From positions 4,774,001-4,838,000 of the forward strand of contig NZ_CP140255.1 in NCBI RefSeq assembly GCF_034479615.1: 64,000 nucleotides of DNA, in the 5' to 3' direction. The stretch comes from Vreelandella neptunia (GTDB lineage Bacteria > Pseudomonadota > Gammaproteobacteria > Pseudomonadales > Halomonadaceae). The notes beneath the pieces were generated by a model. It had not been told where the DNA came from, did not search any database, and was given only the letters and a program-made list of their open reading frames with translations. The position numbers were made by a program, and so were the translations under genes. Positions 9,094 to 19,877 of this stretch are shown piece after piece; the first letter of the stretch is position 1; the number at the start of each line of letters is the position of its first letter.

Positions 9094-11304
9094 ATGCCCA
9101 TATCTTTGCCGCTACGGCGCCTTTGGACTCTCGATAAATTCGCCTACAGCCTGCGCGTTTTTATAGCGTTCAGCGGTGCGCTGCTGTTCAGCGGCTTAAT
9201 GGGCGATGTGGCGCTGGTCATTCCGCTGTTTCTGGGCATTATCGCCTGTGCGCTGTCTGAAACCGATGACAGTTGGCAAGGCCGTTTCCAAGCACTGCTG
9301 GTAACGCTGGTGTGTTTTACCTCGGCGTCATTTATTGTGCAGTGGCTGTTTCCCTGGCCGTGGCTGTTTGTTGTGGGGCTAGGGCTTTCGACCTTTACCC
9401 TGATAATGCTCGGCGCTATCGGTCAGCGTTACGCCACCATCGCTTCAGGCACGCTAATACTCTCGATCTACTCGATGATCAACATCGAGCAGCACGGCGG
9501 GGTGGATGAAGACGTGGCGGCGCGCCAGCTGCTGCTATTGGCTGGAGCGGTGTGGTACGGGCTAATTTCGGTGGTGTGGTGCGCCCTTTTTTCACGCCAG
9601 CCGGTCAAGCAGAGCATGGCGCGGGTGTACAAGGCACTAGGCGAGTTTCTGATATTGAAATCGGCGCTGTTTGAACCGGTGCGCGGTGTAGACGTGGAAG
9701 CGCGTCGTGTGGCTTTAGCGCGCCAGAACGGCAAAGTTGTCGCTGCGCTCAATCAAGCCAAAGAGATGATTTTCCGGCGCTTAGAGGGCCAGCGCGGCGA
9801 CCAAAAGCTCAACCGCTACCTACGCATCTACTTTATCGCCCAGGATATTCATGAACGCGCCAGCTCCACTCACTACCCCTATAGCGCGCTCAGCAAAGCC
9901 TTTTTCCACCATGATGTGCTGTTTCGCTGTCAGCGGCTGCTGGATCAACAGGGGCGCGCCTGCCGTCAGCTAGCCAAATCGCTGCTGCTCAATCGCCCAT
10001 TTGACCACCAGCAGAGCGAAGAAGCCCTAGCCGACTTACATGCCTCGATTGAGAACCTGCGCGGCCGAGGTAAGCCCGAGTGGCGCCCGCTGCTGTATCC
10101 CCTAAGCGCATTAGCCGACAACCTGGCTACCCTGGAAAACCAGCTCGCCAGCGCCCACAACCCCGGCGTCAGCGATGAGCGACGCGACAGTTCGCTATAT
10201 GACCGCTCGCCGTCAAGTTTACTGGAAGCATGGAAGCGGGTGCGCCTGAATTTCACCCTTGGCTCTCCCACTTTTCGCCATGCGGTGCGGCTCTCCATTG
10301 CCCTAATGACCGGTTACGGGCTAATGCAGTGGATCGACCCCGAGCAGGGCTTTTGGATTCTGCTGACCACGCTGTTTGTCTGCCGTCCCAACTTTGCGAC
10401 GACGCGACGATTTTTGTCCCAACGGATTATGGGCACGGTATTGGGCCTAACCGTGGGCTGGGCATCGATCAGTCTCTTTCCGCACCCGCTGGTGCAGAGC
10501 ATGATCGCCGTGGCCGCAGGGGTGTCGTTCTTCGCCAACCGCGAAAAGCACTATGTGATCGCCACCGCCTCCATCACGCTGCTGGTGCTCTGCAGTTTCA
10601 ACCAGGTAGGCGATGGCTTTAACCTAATATTACCGCGCCTGTTCGATACCTTGATCGGCTCGCTGATCGCAGGCTTAGCGGTATTTTTCATTCTGCCCGA
10701 CTGGCAGGGGCGCAGGCTTTATCGCGAAGCTGCCAACGCGCTCAATAACCACCGCCACTACCTGGAGGAGATTATCCACCAGTACGAGGAGGGCAAACAG
10801 GATGATTTGGCCTATCGCCTAGCGCGCCGCAATGCCCATAACGCCGATGCAGCGCTCTCCACCCTGCTCACCAATATGCTCCATGAACCGGGACACTACC
10901 GAAAACAGGACGCGGACAACGGGCTGCGCTTTTTAGTGCTCTCCAATACGCTACTCAGTCATCTCTCTGCACTGGGCGCCCATCGCCACCAGTTGGCAGA
11001 CGATGAAGATGACGCCACGCTAGTGCCGGTAGCAAAGCGTATTGGTGAGCTGCTGGGACAGATTGCCGAGCGATTAAACCAGCGCCAGCCGGTTGAACCA
11101 CTCGCTGATCAAGCTGCCGAGCTATTAGCCCAGCTAGAAGAGAAAAGTGCGCTATCAGCAGATGAAAAAGGGGTCACGCTCTACCGTCCTATCCAAAGCC
11201 AGCTGCGCCTTATTACCGAGCAGCTCGCCCCGCTGGGTGAGGCGGCTAATAGGTTGGTGGGAAGTGAAGAACACGCGCCAACCACCGCCACCGCTAGGGT
11301 CTAA
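9094..11304 (+). CDS. yccS: YccS/FUSC family inner-membrane protein
   Basis: A 736-residue protein with two blocks of membrane helices (residues about 18-165 and 395-540) each followed by a long hydrophilic region, the arrangement of the YccS/YhfK family related to aromatic-acid efflux (FUSC) proteins. The N-terminal block (FLGIIACALSETDDSWQGR) and the second block (IDPEQGFWILLTTLFVCRPNF) are characteristic. The function in bacteria is poorly defined, presumably export of organic acids. It is the only plus-strand gene between two minus-strand groups and converges with recG, ten bases apart. Confidence 0.88.
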   Translation: MPISLPLRRLWTLDKFAYSLRVFIAFSGALLFSGLMGDVALVIPLFLGIIACALSETDDSWQGRFQALLVTLVCFTSASFIVQWLFPWPWLFVVGLGLSTFTLIMLGAIGQRYATIASGTLILSIYSMINIEQHGGVDEDVAARQLLLLAGAVWYGLISVVWCALFSRQPVKQSMARVYKALGEFLILKSALFEPVRGVDVEARRVALARQNGKVVAALNQAKEMIFRRLEGQRGDQKLNRYLRIYFIAQDIHERASSTHYPYSALSKAFFHHDVLFRCQRLLDQQGRACRQLAKSLLLNRPFDHQQSEEALADLHASIENLRGRGKPEWRPLLYPLSALADNLATLENQLASAHNPGVSDERRDSSLYDRSPSSLLEAWKRVRLNFTLGSPTFRHAVRLSIALMTGYGLMQWIDPEQGFWILLTTLFVCRPNFATTRRFLSQRIMGTVLGLTVGWASISLFPHPLVQSMIAVAAGVSFFANREKHYVIATASITLLVLCSFNQVGDGFNLILPRLFDTLIGSLIAGLAVFFILPDWQGRRLYREAANALNNHRHYLEEIIHQYEEGKQDDLAYRLARRNAHNADAALSTLLTNMLHEPGHYRKQDADNGLRFLVLSNTLLSHLSALGAHRHQLADDEDDATLVPVAKRIGELLGQIAERLNQRQPVEPLADQAAELLAQLEEKSALSADEKGVTLYRPIQSQLRLITEQLAPLGEAANRLVGSEEHAPTTATARV

Positions 11305-11313
11305 CCTAGCTAG

Positions 11314-13392
11314 TCACACCTGCCCATAGCGCCCTGCTGCTTCGCCTAACCAGCGGCGCACCAGGACAGCGGTGACGCCGGAGTTGCCCTGCAGCGTTTG
11401 GGCCATGGCCGTTACTCGCTCTAGCAGGTCGGCATCGCGCTCAAGGTCAGCAATTTTCATCTGCGCCAGGCCGGTTTGGCGGGTGCCGAGCACTTCACCG
11501 GGGCCGCGAATTTCCAGATCTTTCTCGGCGATGCGGAATCCGTCGGTGGTTTCGCGCATGACTGCCAAGCGCTGGCGGGAGCTTTTCGACAGCGGCGGAT
11601 GGTAAAGCAGCACACAGAAGCTTTCCGTGCTGCCGCGCCCTACCCGGCCGCGCAGTTGGTGCAGTTGGGAAAGCCCTAGGCGCTCGGGGTTTTCGATAAT
11701 CATCAGGCTGGCGTTGGGTACGTCCACTCCCACCTCGATCACCGTGGTGGCCACCAATAGGTCTAGCTCGCCCGCTTTGAAGGCGGTCATGACTTCGGCT
11801 TTCTCGCTCGATTTCATGCGCCCGTGAACCAAGCCCACCGCCAGCTCGGGCAGCGCGATGGTGAGTTCATCGCGGGTAACCTCGGCAGCTTGGCACTGCA
11901 GCACCTCGGACTCATCAATCAGCGTGCACACCCAGTACGCCTGACGGCCTTCGCTGCAGGCCAGCCGAATGCGCTCAACCACTTCAGGGCGGCGTTCGTC
12001 GGGCACTACCACGGTTTTGACTGGCGTGCGGCCGGGGGGCAGCTCGTCGATCACCGAGACATCGAGATCCGCGTAGGCACTCATGGCCAGGGTGCGGGGA
12101 ATCGGCGTAGCGGTCATGATCAACTGGTGCGGGGTTAGCCCGCCCGCCTCGCCTTTCTCGCGCAGCGCTAAGCGCTGATGCACGCCAAAGCGATGCTGCT
12201 CGTCAATGATCGCCAGCCCTAAACACTGGAAGTGCACGTCGTCCTGAAAAAGTGCGTGGGTGCCCACCACCATCCGCGCACGCCCGTCGGCAATCGCCGC
12301 TTTGGCATCTAGCCGCGCCTTGCCTTTAAGCTTGCCCGCCAGCCACGCCACTTCGATCCCCAGGGGCTCAAACCAGGCTTTAAACGAGCGGTAGTGCTGC
12401 TCAGCGAGGATCTCTGTGGGCGCCATAATTGCCGCCTGGCAGTTGCCCGCCAGGGCGCTCAGTGCGGCCATGGCGGCAACCACGGTTTTTCCCGATCCCA
12501 CATCGCCCTGGATCAACCGCAGCATCGGCGCCGGTCGGCTTAAATCGTGGCCTATCTCTTCCAGCACGCGGCGCTGTGCGCCGGTTAAGGCAAAGGGCAG
12601 TTGGGCCAAAAAGCGCGCCTGCAGGCTGCGCCCGGAGGGTAGCGTCGGTGCGCCATCCGCCTGAATACGCAGGCGCACTTCGCGCAGGCTTAATTGGTGG
12701 GCGAGCAGCTCCTCCAGCGCTAGCCGCCGAGTGGCCGGGTGCTGGCCGCTGGTCAACTGCTCTATATTCACATCGGGAGGCGGCTGGTGCAGCAAGTGCA
12801 GGCTGGCGTGTAGGCCCGGCAGTTGGAAGCGCGTGAGAAGTGCATCGGGTATCACATCGGGCAAGGCCTCGGGGGCGTCGTCCAGTAAACCAAGCGCCTG
12901 CTGCGCCAGGGCGCGTAGCCGCGGCTGGTTCAAGCCTTCGGTGGTGGGGTAAATCGGCGTGAAGTACTCTTCCACCGGGGTCTCACTACCGCCGCTGAGC
13001 CGGTATTCCGGGTGATAGATCTCTAAACCGGTCGCCCCGGCCCGCGCTTCGCCAAAAGCCCGCACCGTGGCGCCAGGACGCATCTGTTGCTGCTGGGCCG
13101 GTGAGAAGTGAAAAAAGCGCAGGCTCAAAATACCGCTAGCATCACGCAGGCGCACCAACAGGCTGCGGCGGCGCCCTTTGACCACGTCGCAGGCGGTCAC
13201 TTCGCCCTCAATCACCGCCTCCTGCCCCGCGCGCAGCAGGCCAATCGGTGTCAGTCGCGTGCGATCCTGATAGCGTAGCGGCAGGTGAAACAGCAGATCG
13301 CTCACCCGCTCGATCCCTAACCGGCCAAGCTTTAGCGCCAGCGCTTCGCCAACGCCCTTCAGCGCGGTGATGGGCGCGGAAAGATCACTCAT
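11314..13392 (-). CDS. recG: ATP-dependent DNA helicase RecG
   Basis: This 692-residue enzyme regresses stalled replication forks and migrates branched DNA. It has the N-terminal wedge/OB domain (residues about 60-140), helicase domain 1 with Walker A GDVGSGKT (296-303) and the DEQH box in AIIDEQHRFGV, motif III in TATPIPRT, and domain 2 with motif VI GRVGRG. Length matches E. coli RecG (693). Its start overlaps the oxyR stop by four bases (ATGA), so it is co-transcribed with and coupled to oxyR. Confidence 0.97.
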   Translation of the reverse strand: MSDLSAPITALKGVGEALALKLGRLGIERVSDLLFHLPLRYQDRTRLTPIGLLRAGQEAVIEGEVTACDVVKGRRRSLLVRLRDASGILSLRFFHFSPAQQQQMRPGATVRAFGEARAGATGLEIYHPEYRLSGGSETPVEEYFTPIYPTTEGLNQPRLRALAQQALGLLDDAPEALPDVIPDALLTRFQLPGLHASLHLLHQPPPDVNIEQLTSGQHPATRRLALEELLAHQLSLREVRLRIQADGAPTLPSGRSLQARFLAQLPFALTGAQRRVLEEIGHDLSRPAPMLRLIQGDVGSGKTVVAAMAALSALAGNCQAAIMAPTEILAEQHYRSFKAWFEPLGIEVAWLAGKLKGKARLDAKAAIADGRARMVVGTHALFQDDVHFQCLGLAIIDEQHRFGVHQRLALREKGEAGGLTPHQLIMTATPIPRTLAMSAYADLDVSVIDELPPGRTPVKTVVVPDERRPEVVERIRLACSEGRQAYWVCTLIDESEVLQCQAAEVTRDELTIALPELAVGLVHGRMKSSEKAEVMTAFKAGELDLLVATTVIEVGVDVPNASLMIIENPERLGLSQLHQLRGRVGRGSTESFCVLLYHPPLSKSSRQRLAVMRETTDGFRIAEKDLEIRGPGEVLGTRQTGLAQMKIADLERDADLLERVTAMAQTLQGNSGVTAVLVRRWLGEAAGRYGQV

Positions 13393-14318
13393 GGGGCGCT
13401 TTTCACGGCTTTAGTCGGTTGGCGGCAGTGGCTAATTGCCTGAATCAGCGCCTCAATAGCTTTGGGACGGGGGAAGCTCGCCCGCCAGGCGATCGCCACG
13501 GTGCGGGAGGGCGCTGGGTCAACAAAGGGTCGGCTCGCCAGCATGGCATTTTCATACTGGTCGGTGCCCAGAGCCGACTGCGGCAACACAGTGATACCTA
13601 ATCGAGAGGCCACCATATGGCGAATGGTTTCCAGCGACCCGCCTTCGGCAATCAGCGTATTGTTGGGGCTGTTGAGCTTTTGGGTAATCGCCGGGCAGGC
13701 TTCCAGAATTTGATCGCGGAAGCAGTGGCCTTCGCCAAGCAGCAGCAGGCGCTCTTCGAGTAAGTCCTCTTTATTGATCGCCTCCCGCTCGACCCAAGGG
13801 TGATTGGCGGGGATGAGCACTTCAAAGGCTTCGTCGTAGATCGGCTTGGTCACTACATCGGTTTCGGTAAACGGCAACGCGACAATAATCACATCCAGCT
13901 CGCCGCTTCTAAGCTTGGCGCGCAGCGTACCGGTCATGCCCTCTTCAATATACAGCGGCATTTGCGGGGCCGCGTTCGCCAGGGCAGGCACTAAATGGGG
14001 AAACAGATAGGGCCCAATGGTGTAAATCGCCCCAATGCGCAGCGGGTTGGCCAACTGATCTTTACCCGCACTGGCGAGCTCAAAAATCAGGCTGCTCTGC
14101 TCTAGCACACGCTGGGCCTGGGCGACGATTTTTTCACCCAGCGGGGTGACCTGTACGGTGGACTTGGAACGCTCAAACAGCGGCGTTTCGAGCTCTTCTT
14201 CCAGCTTTTTCACCGCCACCGAGAGCGTGGGCTGTGAAACATGGCAGCGTTCTGCCGCGCGACCAAAATGACGCTCTTGGGCAAGGGTTACGATATAGCG
14301 AAGTTCTGTTAAAGTCAT
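13389..14318 (-). CDS. oxyR: Peroxide-sensing LysR regulator OxyR
   Basis: A 309-residue OxyR. The DNA-binding domain (ERHFGRAAERCHVSQPTLS) is followed by the redox loop GEGHCFRDQILEAC, where the two cysteines fall at positions 199 and 208, the same numbers as in E. coli OxyR, so disulfide-based hydrogen peroxide sensing should be intact. I chose the ATG at 14318 (MTLTELRYIV) because OxyR proteins begin there; an in-frame start at 14396 adds 26 non-family residues. It overlaps recG by four bases, as in pseudomonads where the two genes are neighbours. Confidence 0.95.
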   Translation of the reverse strand: MTLTELRYIVTLAQERHFGRAAERCHVSQPTLSVAVKKLEEELETPLFERSKSTVQVTPLGEKIVAQAQRVLEQSSLIFELASAGKDQLANPLRIGAIYTIGPYLFPHLVPALANAAPQMPLYIEEGMTGTLRAKLRSGELDVIIVALPFTETDVVTKPIYDEAFEVLIPANHPWVEREAINKEDLLEERLLLLGEGHCFRDQILEACPAITQKLNSPNNTLIAEGGSLETIRHMVASRLGITVLPQSALGTDQYENAMLASRPFVDPAPSRTVAIAWRASFPRPKAIEALIQAISHCRQPTKAVKSAP

Positions 14319-14486
14319 AGCGGTGCCAGTGGCATCCTCTCGTAGCAGCGTGTGACTAACAAAGTGACAGTCAGCGGGATGGAAAAGGACAAGCAAGCTC
14401 TGCAGTTGGTCTTCTCATCCGACAATCTCATATTTGGTAGAGACTTTGCATCTAATAGGGAATATTAATCAAGAGGAGTGAGCACG

Positions 14487-15368
14487 GTGAAGCTAACCGT
14501 ACTGATTATCGGCTGTGGCGATATAGGGATCAACCTTGGGCGCGAACTGCTTGAGGAAGGACACCAGGTGATTGGCTTACGTCGCAACGTGGAAGCCTTA
14601 AAAGGCACCGGCATTAAACCGCTGAAGCTGGATTTAAACGATCTTGAAGAAGCCGGCCCCAAAAGCCTGCCCCAGGCTGACTATGTGGTGTATACCGTCA
14701 GCGCTGACCGTTTCGAAGAGAGCGCCTATCAAAGCGCCTACCCTGAAGGCTTAAAGCGAGTGCTGAGTGTATTAGAACAGCATAAAACGCCGCCGCGCCG
14801 GGTATTTTTTGTCTCGTCGACCAGCGTGCATGGGCAACAGGAAGGCGAAGTCGTTAACGAAGAGACGCCTCCCGATTCGACGAGCTTCTCTGGCACGCTG
14901 ATGTGTGAAGCCGAACAGGCGCTGATTAATCATTCGCTGCCCGGTACGGTGATTCGTTTTTCCGGCATTTACGGCCCAGGTCGTGACCGGCTGATTCATC
15001 AGGTCGCCGAAGGCCGTGTGGCTGCGATCACTCCGGTGGTGTACTCCAACCGCATTCACCGCGGCGACTGCACCGGCATTATCGCGCACCTGATTCGCTA
15101 TCAGGAGAGCGGTGAGACGCTGGCAGATATCTACCTGGGTAGCGACTGTGAGCCCGTTACCATGCACAACGTCATGATGTGGCTGGCCGAGCAGCTTAAA
15201 GTCGAAGCCACCGAGACTATGCAGTCCCCTTTACGTCGGCGAACGAGCAAACGCTGCGATAACCAGCGCCTATTGAGCACTGGTTACCAGTTCCGCTTCC
15301 CCAGCTACCGCGAAGGCTATGCACAGGTACTTAAAGAGGGCGGCTTTTTAGAACTAAATAAAGCCTAG
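14487..15368 (+). CDS. NAD(P)-binding SDR/epimerase family protein (YeeZ-like)
   Basis: A 293-residue atypical short-chain dehydrogenase/epimerase. It starts [21 protein letters not shown], a Rossmann dinucleotide motif, and contains [10 protein letters not shown] and a [13 protein letters not shown] stretch as in YeeZ/nucleoside-diphosphate-sugar epimerase relatives. The usual YxxxK pair is not obvious, so catalysis is uncertain. The GTG at 14487 lies eight bases after an AGGAG site; an earlier GTG at 14478 overlaps that site and is less likely. It converges with ridA, with a four-base overlap at the stops. Confidence 0.8.
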   Translation: MKLTVLIIGCGDIGINLGRELLEEGHQVIGLRRNVEALKGTGIKPLKLDLNDLEEAGPKSLPQADYVVYTVSADRFEESAYQSAYPEGLKRVLSVLEQHKTPPRRVFFVSSTSVHGQQEGEVVNEETPPDSTSFSGTLMCEAEQALINHSLPGTVIRFSGIYGPGRDRLIHQVAEGRVAAITPVVYSNRIHRGDCTGIIAHLIRYQESGETLADIYLGSDCEPVTMHNVMMWLAEQLKVEATETMQSPLRRRTSKRCDNQRLLSTGYQFRFPSYREGYAQVLKEGGFLELNKA

Positions 15369-15754
15369 TCACCGATGACCATCACCGCTTCCGCTTCCAC
15401 CTGGCTGCCTTTGGGCAGCGCTTTGACGCCAACGGCGGCGCGGGCGGGGAAAGGAGCGGTGAAGAACTCCTCCATGACTTGGTTCACAATGGCAAAGTTA
15501 TCCAAGTCCACCAGGTAGAGATTCAGTTTCACAATATCACTTAGCGAGCCCGCCGCTTCTTCACACACTGCTTTCAGGTTGGTGAAGACTTGGCGTGCCT
15601 GGGCTTCGAAATCCTCAGACACAATCACCATGGTCGCTGGATCCAGCGGGATCTGGCCAGAGAGATAAACCGTGTTGCCTGCTTTAATGGCCTGGGAGTA
15701 AGGGCCAATAGCCGCGGGGGCTTTGCTGGTGTTGATAACAGCCTTATTGCTCAT
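15365..15754 (-). CDS. ridA: RidA family enamine/imine deaminase
   Basis: This 129-residue protein is a canonical RidA: N-terminal [20 protein letters not shown], the central GQIPLDP segment, and the conserved C-terminal arginine and glutamate in [25 protein letters not shown]. RidA hydrolyses reactive 2-aminoacrylate and other enamines released by PLP enzymes such as threonine dehydratase. The gene follows spoT on the same strand with a 98-base gap, the arrangement seen in Pseudomonas (RidA next to spoT). Confidence 0.95.
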   Translation of the reverse strand: MSNKAVINTSKAPAAIGPYSQAIKAGNTVYLSGQIPLDPATMVIVSEDFEAQARQVFTNLKAVCEEAAGSLSDIVKLNLYLVDLDNFAIVNQVMEEFFTAPFPARAAVGVKALPKGSQVEAEAVMVIGD

Positions 15755-15852
15755 ACGTTGTTTCGCTCCTGTAGTGGGTAACGCTTAATTATTTGATGCT
15801 AAAAAAATAGCGATCGCTGCCGATTTTTATCAGCCTATTGTTATAGACGGTG

Positions 15853-18000
15853 TTAGTTAGCGAGTCGGGTGATTTTGCCAACGTTGGGAAGGTTACGGAT
15901 GCGTTTAATGATGCGTGCTAAGTGCACACGTCCTTTCACCGACAGGATCAGATTGACGGTGGAAAGGTGGGCATCACGCTCTTCAATGCCAATCCGCTCA
16001 ATGTTGGCATCGGCATCGGTGACCAGTCCGGCAAGCTCTGCGACTAATCCGCGGCGGCTCTCAATTTCGATACGCAGCGCGACTGGGAAATCTTCATCGA
16101 TGGTGTCCGACCACTCCAGTGCAAAGAGCTTGTCGGGGTCGTTTTTATCGGCAAAGTTCTTATCAACAACGTTTTTACACTCTGCACGATGCACCACCAA
16201 GCCTTTGCCAGTGGAAAGGTGACCGACCACCGGGTCGCCCGGTAGCGGATGGCAGCAGCGGGCAAAGTTAATCACCATACCTTCGCTGCCGCTGATCATA
16301 ACGGCTTTGCTACCTTCAACGCCTGCGGGATGCTCATAAGTATCATCCCCGTGGGCGGCATCCACCAGGCGGCGAGCCACCACGTGGGTCATGCGATTGC
16401 CCAGCCCTAGCGACTCCAACAGCGACTCTTCGGAAGTAACATCCAGCTCTTTAAATGCCCGCTTGAGAACACTCTCATCCAGCTCTTCCAGACTGGTATC
16501 GAACGGTGCCAGCGCTTTATTGAGTAACCGCCGCCCCAGCATGACCGCTTCGGTCTGCTGCTGATGTTTAAGCGCATGTCGAATAGCCGAACGCGCCTTT
16601 GCTGTGGTCACAAAGTTAAGCCAGGCAAGATTCGGCTTCGCGCCGGGAGCGGTGATGATCTCCAGCGTTTGGCCACTCTCTAAGCGCGTCGAGAGCGGTG
16701 CCAAATGGCGATCAATTCTACAAGCGATGCAGTTATTGCCGATATCCGTATGTACGGAGTAGGCGAAGTCGATCACGGTGGCGCCCTGAGGAAGCTCCAT
16801 AATGTCGCCTTTGGGCGTGAACACATAGACATCGTCAGGAAAAAGGTCGTTCTTAACGTGTTCGATAAACTCCAGCGAGTCGCCGGCGTGGCGCTGCATC
16901 TCCAGCAGGCCTTTCACCCATGCGCGGGCTCGGGCATGGCTGCCCTCGGCAATCGGGTGCGATGTCTGCCCCGCTTTGTAAAGCCAGTGAGCCGCAATAC
17001 CGTTATTGGCCATGGCCTCCATTTCACGGGTGCGTATCTGCACTTCAATGGGCATACCCCGTGAGCCAAACAGGGTGGTATGCAGACTCTGGTAACCGTT
17101 GGCCTTGGGGATCGCAATATAGTCTTTAAAACGCCCCGGCACTGGCTTATAAAAGTTATGCACCACGCCTAGAATGCGGTAACAGCTGGCCACATCTTCG
17201 GTAATGATGCGAAAACCAAACACGTCCATAATTTCGGCGAAGGGCTTACGCTGGTCGCGCATCTTTTTATAGATCGACAGCAGATGCTTTTGGCGCCCAA
17301 TTACCGTGCCGTTAAGATCATCTTCATCCAGACTCTTTTGCAACGACGACTGGATTTCGCGCATCGCGCTGCGCCGATGCCCCCGCGCATTGGCCACCGC
17401 ACGCTTGATGCGCTCCGCGCGCATGGGGTGAATCGCTTGAAAGGAGAGATCCTCAAGCTCGATACGAATGGTATTAATACCCAGCCGTCCAGCAATGCGC
17501 GCGTAAATTTCCAACGTTTCACGGGCAATGCGGCGCTTCTTATCCGGTCGCAGGGCGCCCAGGGTGCGCATGTTATGCAGTCGATCTGCCAGCTTGACGA
17601 TAATGACGCGAATATCTCGCGACATCGCCAGCACCATCTTCTGGAAGTTTTCCGCTTGAGCGACAGCTTTGTCTTCAAAGGTGATTTGGGTAAGTTTGGA
17701 TACCCCGTCCACCAGTTCTGCCACCGGTTTACCAAACTGGGCCTCAAGGGCTTTTTTGGAAACGCCGGTGTCTTCAATAACGTCGTGCAGCATGGCAGCC
17801 ATCAGGCTTTGATGATCCATGTGCATATTGGCAAGAATATTCGCCACCGCAAGCGGGTGGGTGACGTAAGGCTCGCCTGAACGCCGCCGCTGGCCGTCGT
17901 GGGCCTGCTCAGCGTAGTAAAAGGCACGTTTGACCTGCTGGATTTCATCCGAGGGTAAATAGCCGCCGAGTCTATCGGCCAGGTCATCAATGGTGAACAT
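15853..18000 (-). CDS. spoT: Bifunctional (p)ppGpp synthetase/hydrolase SpoT
   Basis: A 715-residue RelA/SpoT protein. Hydrolase residues are present in the HD domain (MLHDVIEDTGV, His72-Asp73), so alarmone breakdown should be active. The synthetase domain follows (GRFKDYIAIPKANGYQSLHT), then the TGS domain (DVYVFTPKGDIMELPQGATVIDFAYSVHT region) and a C-terminal ACT domain (VALRIEIESRRGLVAELAGL). It lies 32 bases after rpoZ in the gmk-rpoZ-spoT order typical of gammaproteobacteria. It tunes the stringent response to starvation. Confidence 0.97.
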   Translation of the reverse strand: MFTIDDLADRLGGYLPSDEIQQVKRAFYYAEQAHDGQRRRSGEPYVTHPLAVANILANMHMDHQSLMAAMLHDVIEDTGVSKKALEAQFGKPVAELVDGVSKLTQITFEDKAVAQAENFQKMVLAMSRDIRVIIVKLADRLHNMRTLGALRPDKKRRIARETLEIYARIAGRLGINTIRIELEDLSFQAIHPMRAERIKRAVANARGHRRSAMREIQSSLQKSLDEDDLNGTVIGRQKHLLSIYKKMRDQRKPFAEIMDVFGFRIITEDVASCYRILGVVHNFYKPVPGRFKDYIAIPKANGYQSLHTTLFGSRGMPIEVQIRTREMEAMANNGIAAHWLYKAGQTSHPIAEGSHARARAWVKGLLEMQRHAGDSLEFIEHVKNDLFPDDVYVFTPKGDIMELPQGATVIDFAYSVHTDIGNNCIACRIDRHLAPLSTRLESGQTLEIITAPGAKPNLAWLNFVTTAKARSAIRHALKHQQQTEAVMLGRRLLNKALAPFDTSLEELDESVLKRAFKELDVTSEESLLESLGLGNRMTHVVARRLVDAAHGDDTYEHPAGVEGSKAVMISGSEGMVINFARCCHPLPGDPVVGHLSTGKGLVVHRAECKNVVDKNFADKNDPDKLFALEWSDTIDEDFPVALRIEIESRRGLVAELAGLVTDADANIERIGIEERDAHLSTVNLILSVKGRVHLARIIKRIRNLPNVGKITRLAN

Positions 18001-18032
18001 CTACCGCGCCTCTATCGGTTTCGTTGAAAACG

Positions 18033-18290
18033 TTAGTCGTCGATATGAGTAGGCGCCATTGCCGGGCGCGGACGAACTGCGGCTTCAACGGGCTCGTCCA
18101 GTACGGTGTGATCAACCAAGCCTGCGGCAATTTCACGCAGCGCCATTACCGTAGGCTTGTCATTTTCCCAGGGCAGCAGGGCATCGCGGGAGCCGCGCGC
18201 CAGCTGACGAGCACGCTGGGTGGAAATCATCACCAGCTTGAAACGGTTTTCAACATTTTCAAGACAATCTTCAACGGTTACGCGAGCCAT
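18033..18290 (-). CDS. rpoZ: RNA polymerase omega subunit
   Basis: An 85-residue omega subunit beginning [20 protein letters not shown], with the RARQLARGS segment that contacts the beta-prime subunit. It helps assemble RNA polymerase and forms part of a ppGpp-binding site. The ATG at 18290 has an AAGGC site nearby and matches family starts; an upstream in-frame start at 18326 adds a non-family leader. It sits between gmk and spoT, tying polymerase assembly to alarmone metabolism in one operon. Confidence 0.96.
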   Translation of the reverse strand: MARVTVEDCLENVENRFKLVMISTQRARQLARGSRDALLPWENDKPTVMALREIAAGLVDHTVLDEPVEAAVRPRPAMAPTHIDD

Positions 18291-18385
18291 GGGAGCCTTC
18301 CTGTTATGACGGAACCGGGCCGACACCGTTTTAAAGTTGAAAAACGGCGTCGACCCAGCGAAAAAAAGATGTAGAACCGAATAGA

Positions 18386-19036
<651 letters not shown>

Positions 19037-19166
19037 TTAGCGAAAATAAGTAGCGGAACAAGTAGCAAAATAAGTAGAGCGACTGCAGCAGAGCAGCAAG
19101 GCTGCGCAGTATCGCACACCCAGCGCGACGACTGTAGCGTTGGCAGTGATGTACAGGGAGGTAAGC

Positions 19167-19862
19167 ATGCGCAGTACGCTATTTATTTTAGTCTTGATTG
19201 CCCTGGGCGTAGCCCTGCAAAAAGGCCTTATAGAGATTCCTCGCCACTGGGCGCCTTGGGCACCGCTACATATTGACGATCCCATTACGCCGGTCACTCA
19301 ACTGAAGCTAAGCCGCTTGGCGGATGACCGCAATGGTTGTTTAGCCGCATTAGATACCCTCCCTGAAGGCGAGCTGCGCTACACACCATTGGCCGATTAC
19401 GCCCCCACGGCGAACTGCCCGCTTGCCAATATCGTACGCATGCAGTCTAGCGGCGTCGCGTTCAATCAGAGTTTCGTGGCCTCCTGCCCGATGGCATTGG
19501 CGTGGGTCATGTATGAACGCCACGCGTTACAGCCTGCCGCCGAGGAGATTATGGGCAGCCGGGTGAGTCAGGTTAACCACGTGGGTAGCTTTGCCTGCCG
19601 TAACGTTTACGGTCGTGAAACCGGCAGGCGCAGCGAACACGCCACCGCTGAAGCGCTGGATGTAGTGGGATTTCAGTTTGAGAACGGCCAGCGCATCACG
19701 CTAATTAATGGCTGGGATGATGAAGGCGAGGTAGGTGAGTTTTTACGCGCGGCGCGGGATGGCGCCTGCCATACCTTCGGTAATGTATTGGGGCCGGATT
19801 ACAACGCCGCGCATGCGGATCACTTTCATATGGGCATGCGCGGATTTAGGCTGTGTCGCTAA
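19167..19862 (+). CDS. Extensin-like family protein with LAS metallopeptidase-like motifs
   Basis: A 231-residue protein with an N-terminal membrane anchor or signal (STLFILVLIALGVAL), then a domain of the extensin-like C-terminal family. It contains SEHATAEALDV and, near the end, HADHFHMG, a spacing of His and Asp that resembles the zinc site of D-Ala-D-Ala metallopeptidases (LAS fold), so a periplasmic murein endopeptidase-like role is plausible but inferred. Conserved cysteines (CPMAL, FACRNVYG, GACHTFG) may form disulfides. The start at 19167 follows a GGGAGG ribosome site; an earlier ATG at 19140 is less likely. Confidence 0.8.
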   Translation: MRSTLFILVLIALGVALQKGLIEIPRHWAPWAPLHIDDPITPVTQLKLSRLADDRNGCLAALDTLPEGELRYTPLADYAPTANCPLANIVRMQSSGVAFNQSFVASCPMALAWVMYERHALQPAAEEIMGSRVSQVNHVGSFACRNVYGRETGRRSEHATAEALDVVGFQFENGQRITLINGWDDEGEVGEFLRAARDGACHTFGNVLGPDYNAAHADHFHMGMRGFRLCR

Positions 19863-19877
19863 GAGATCAACCATTGC

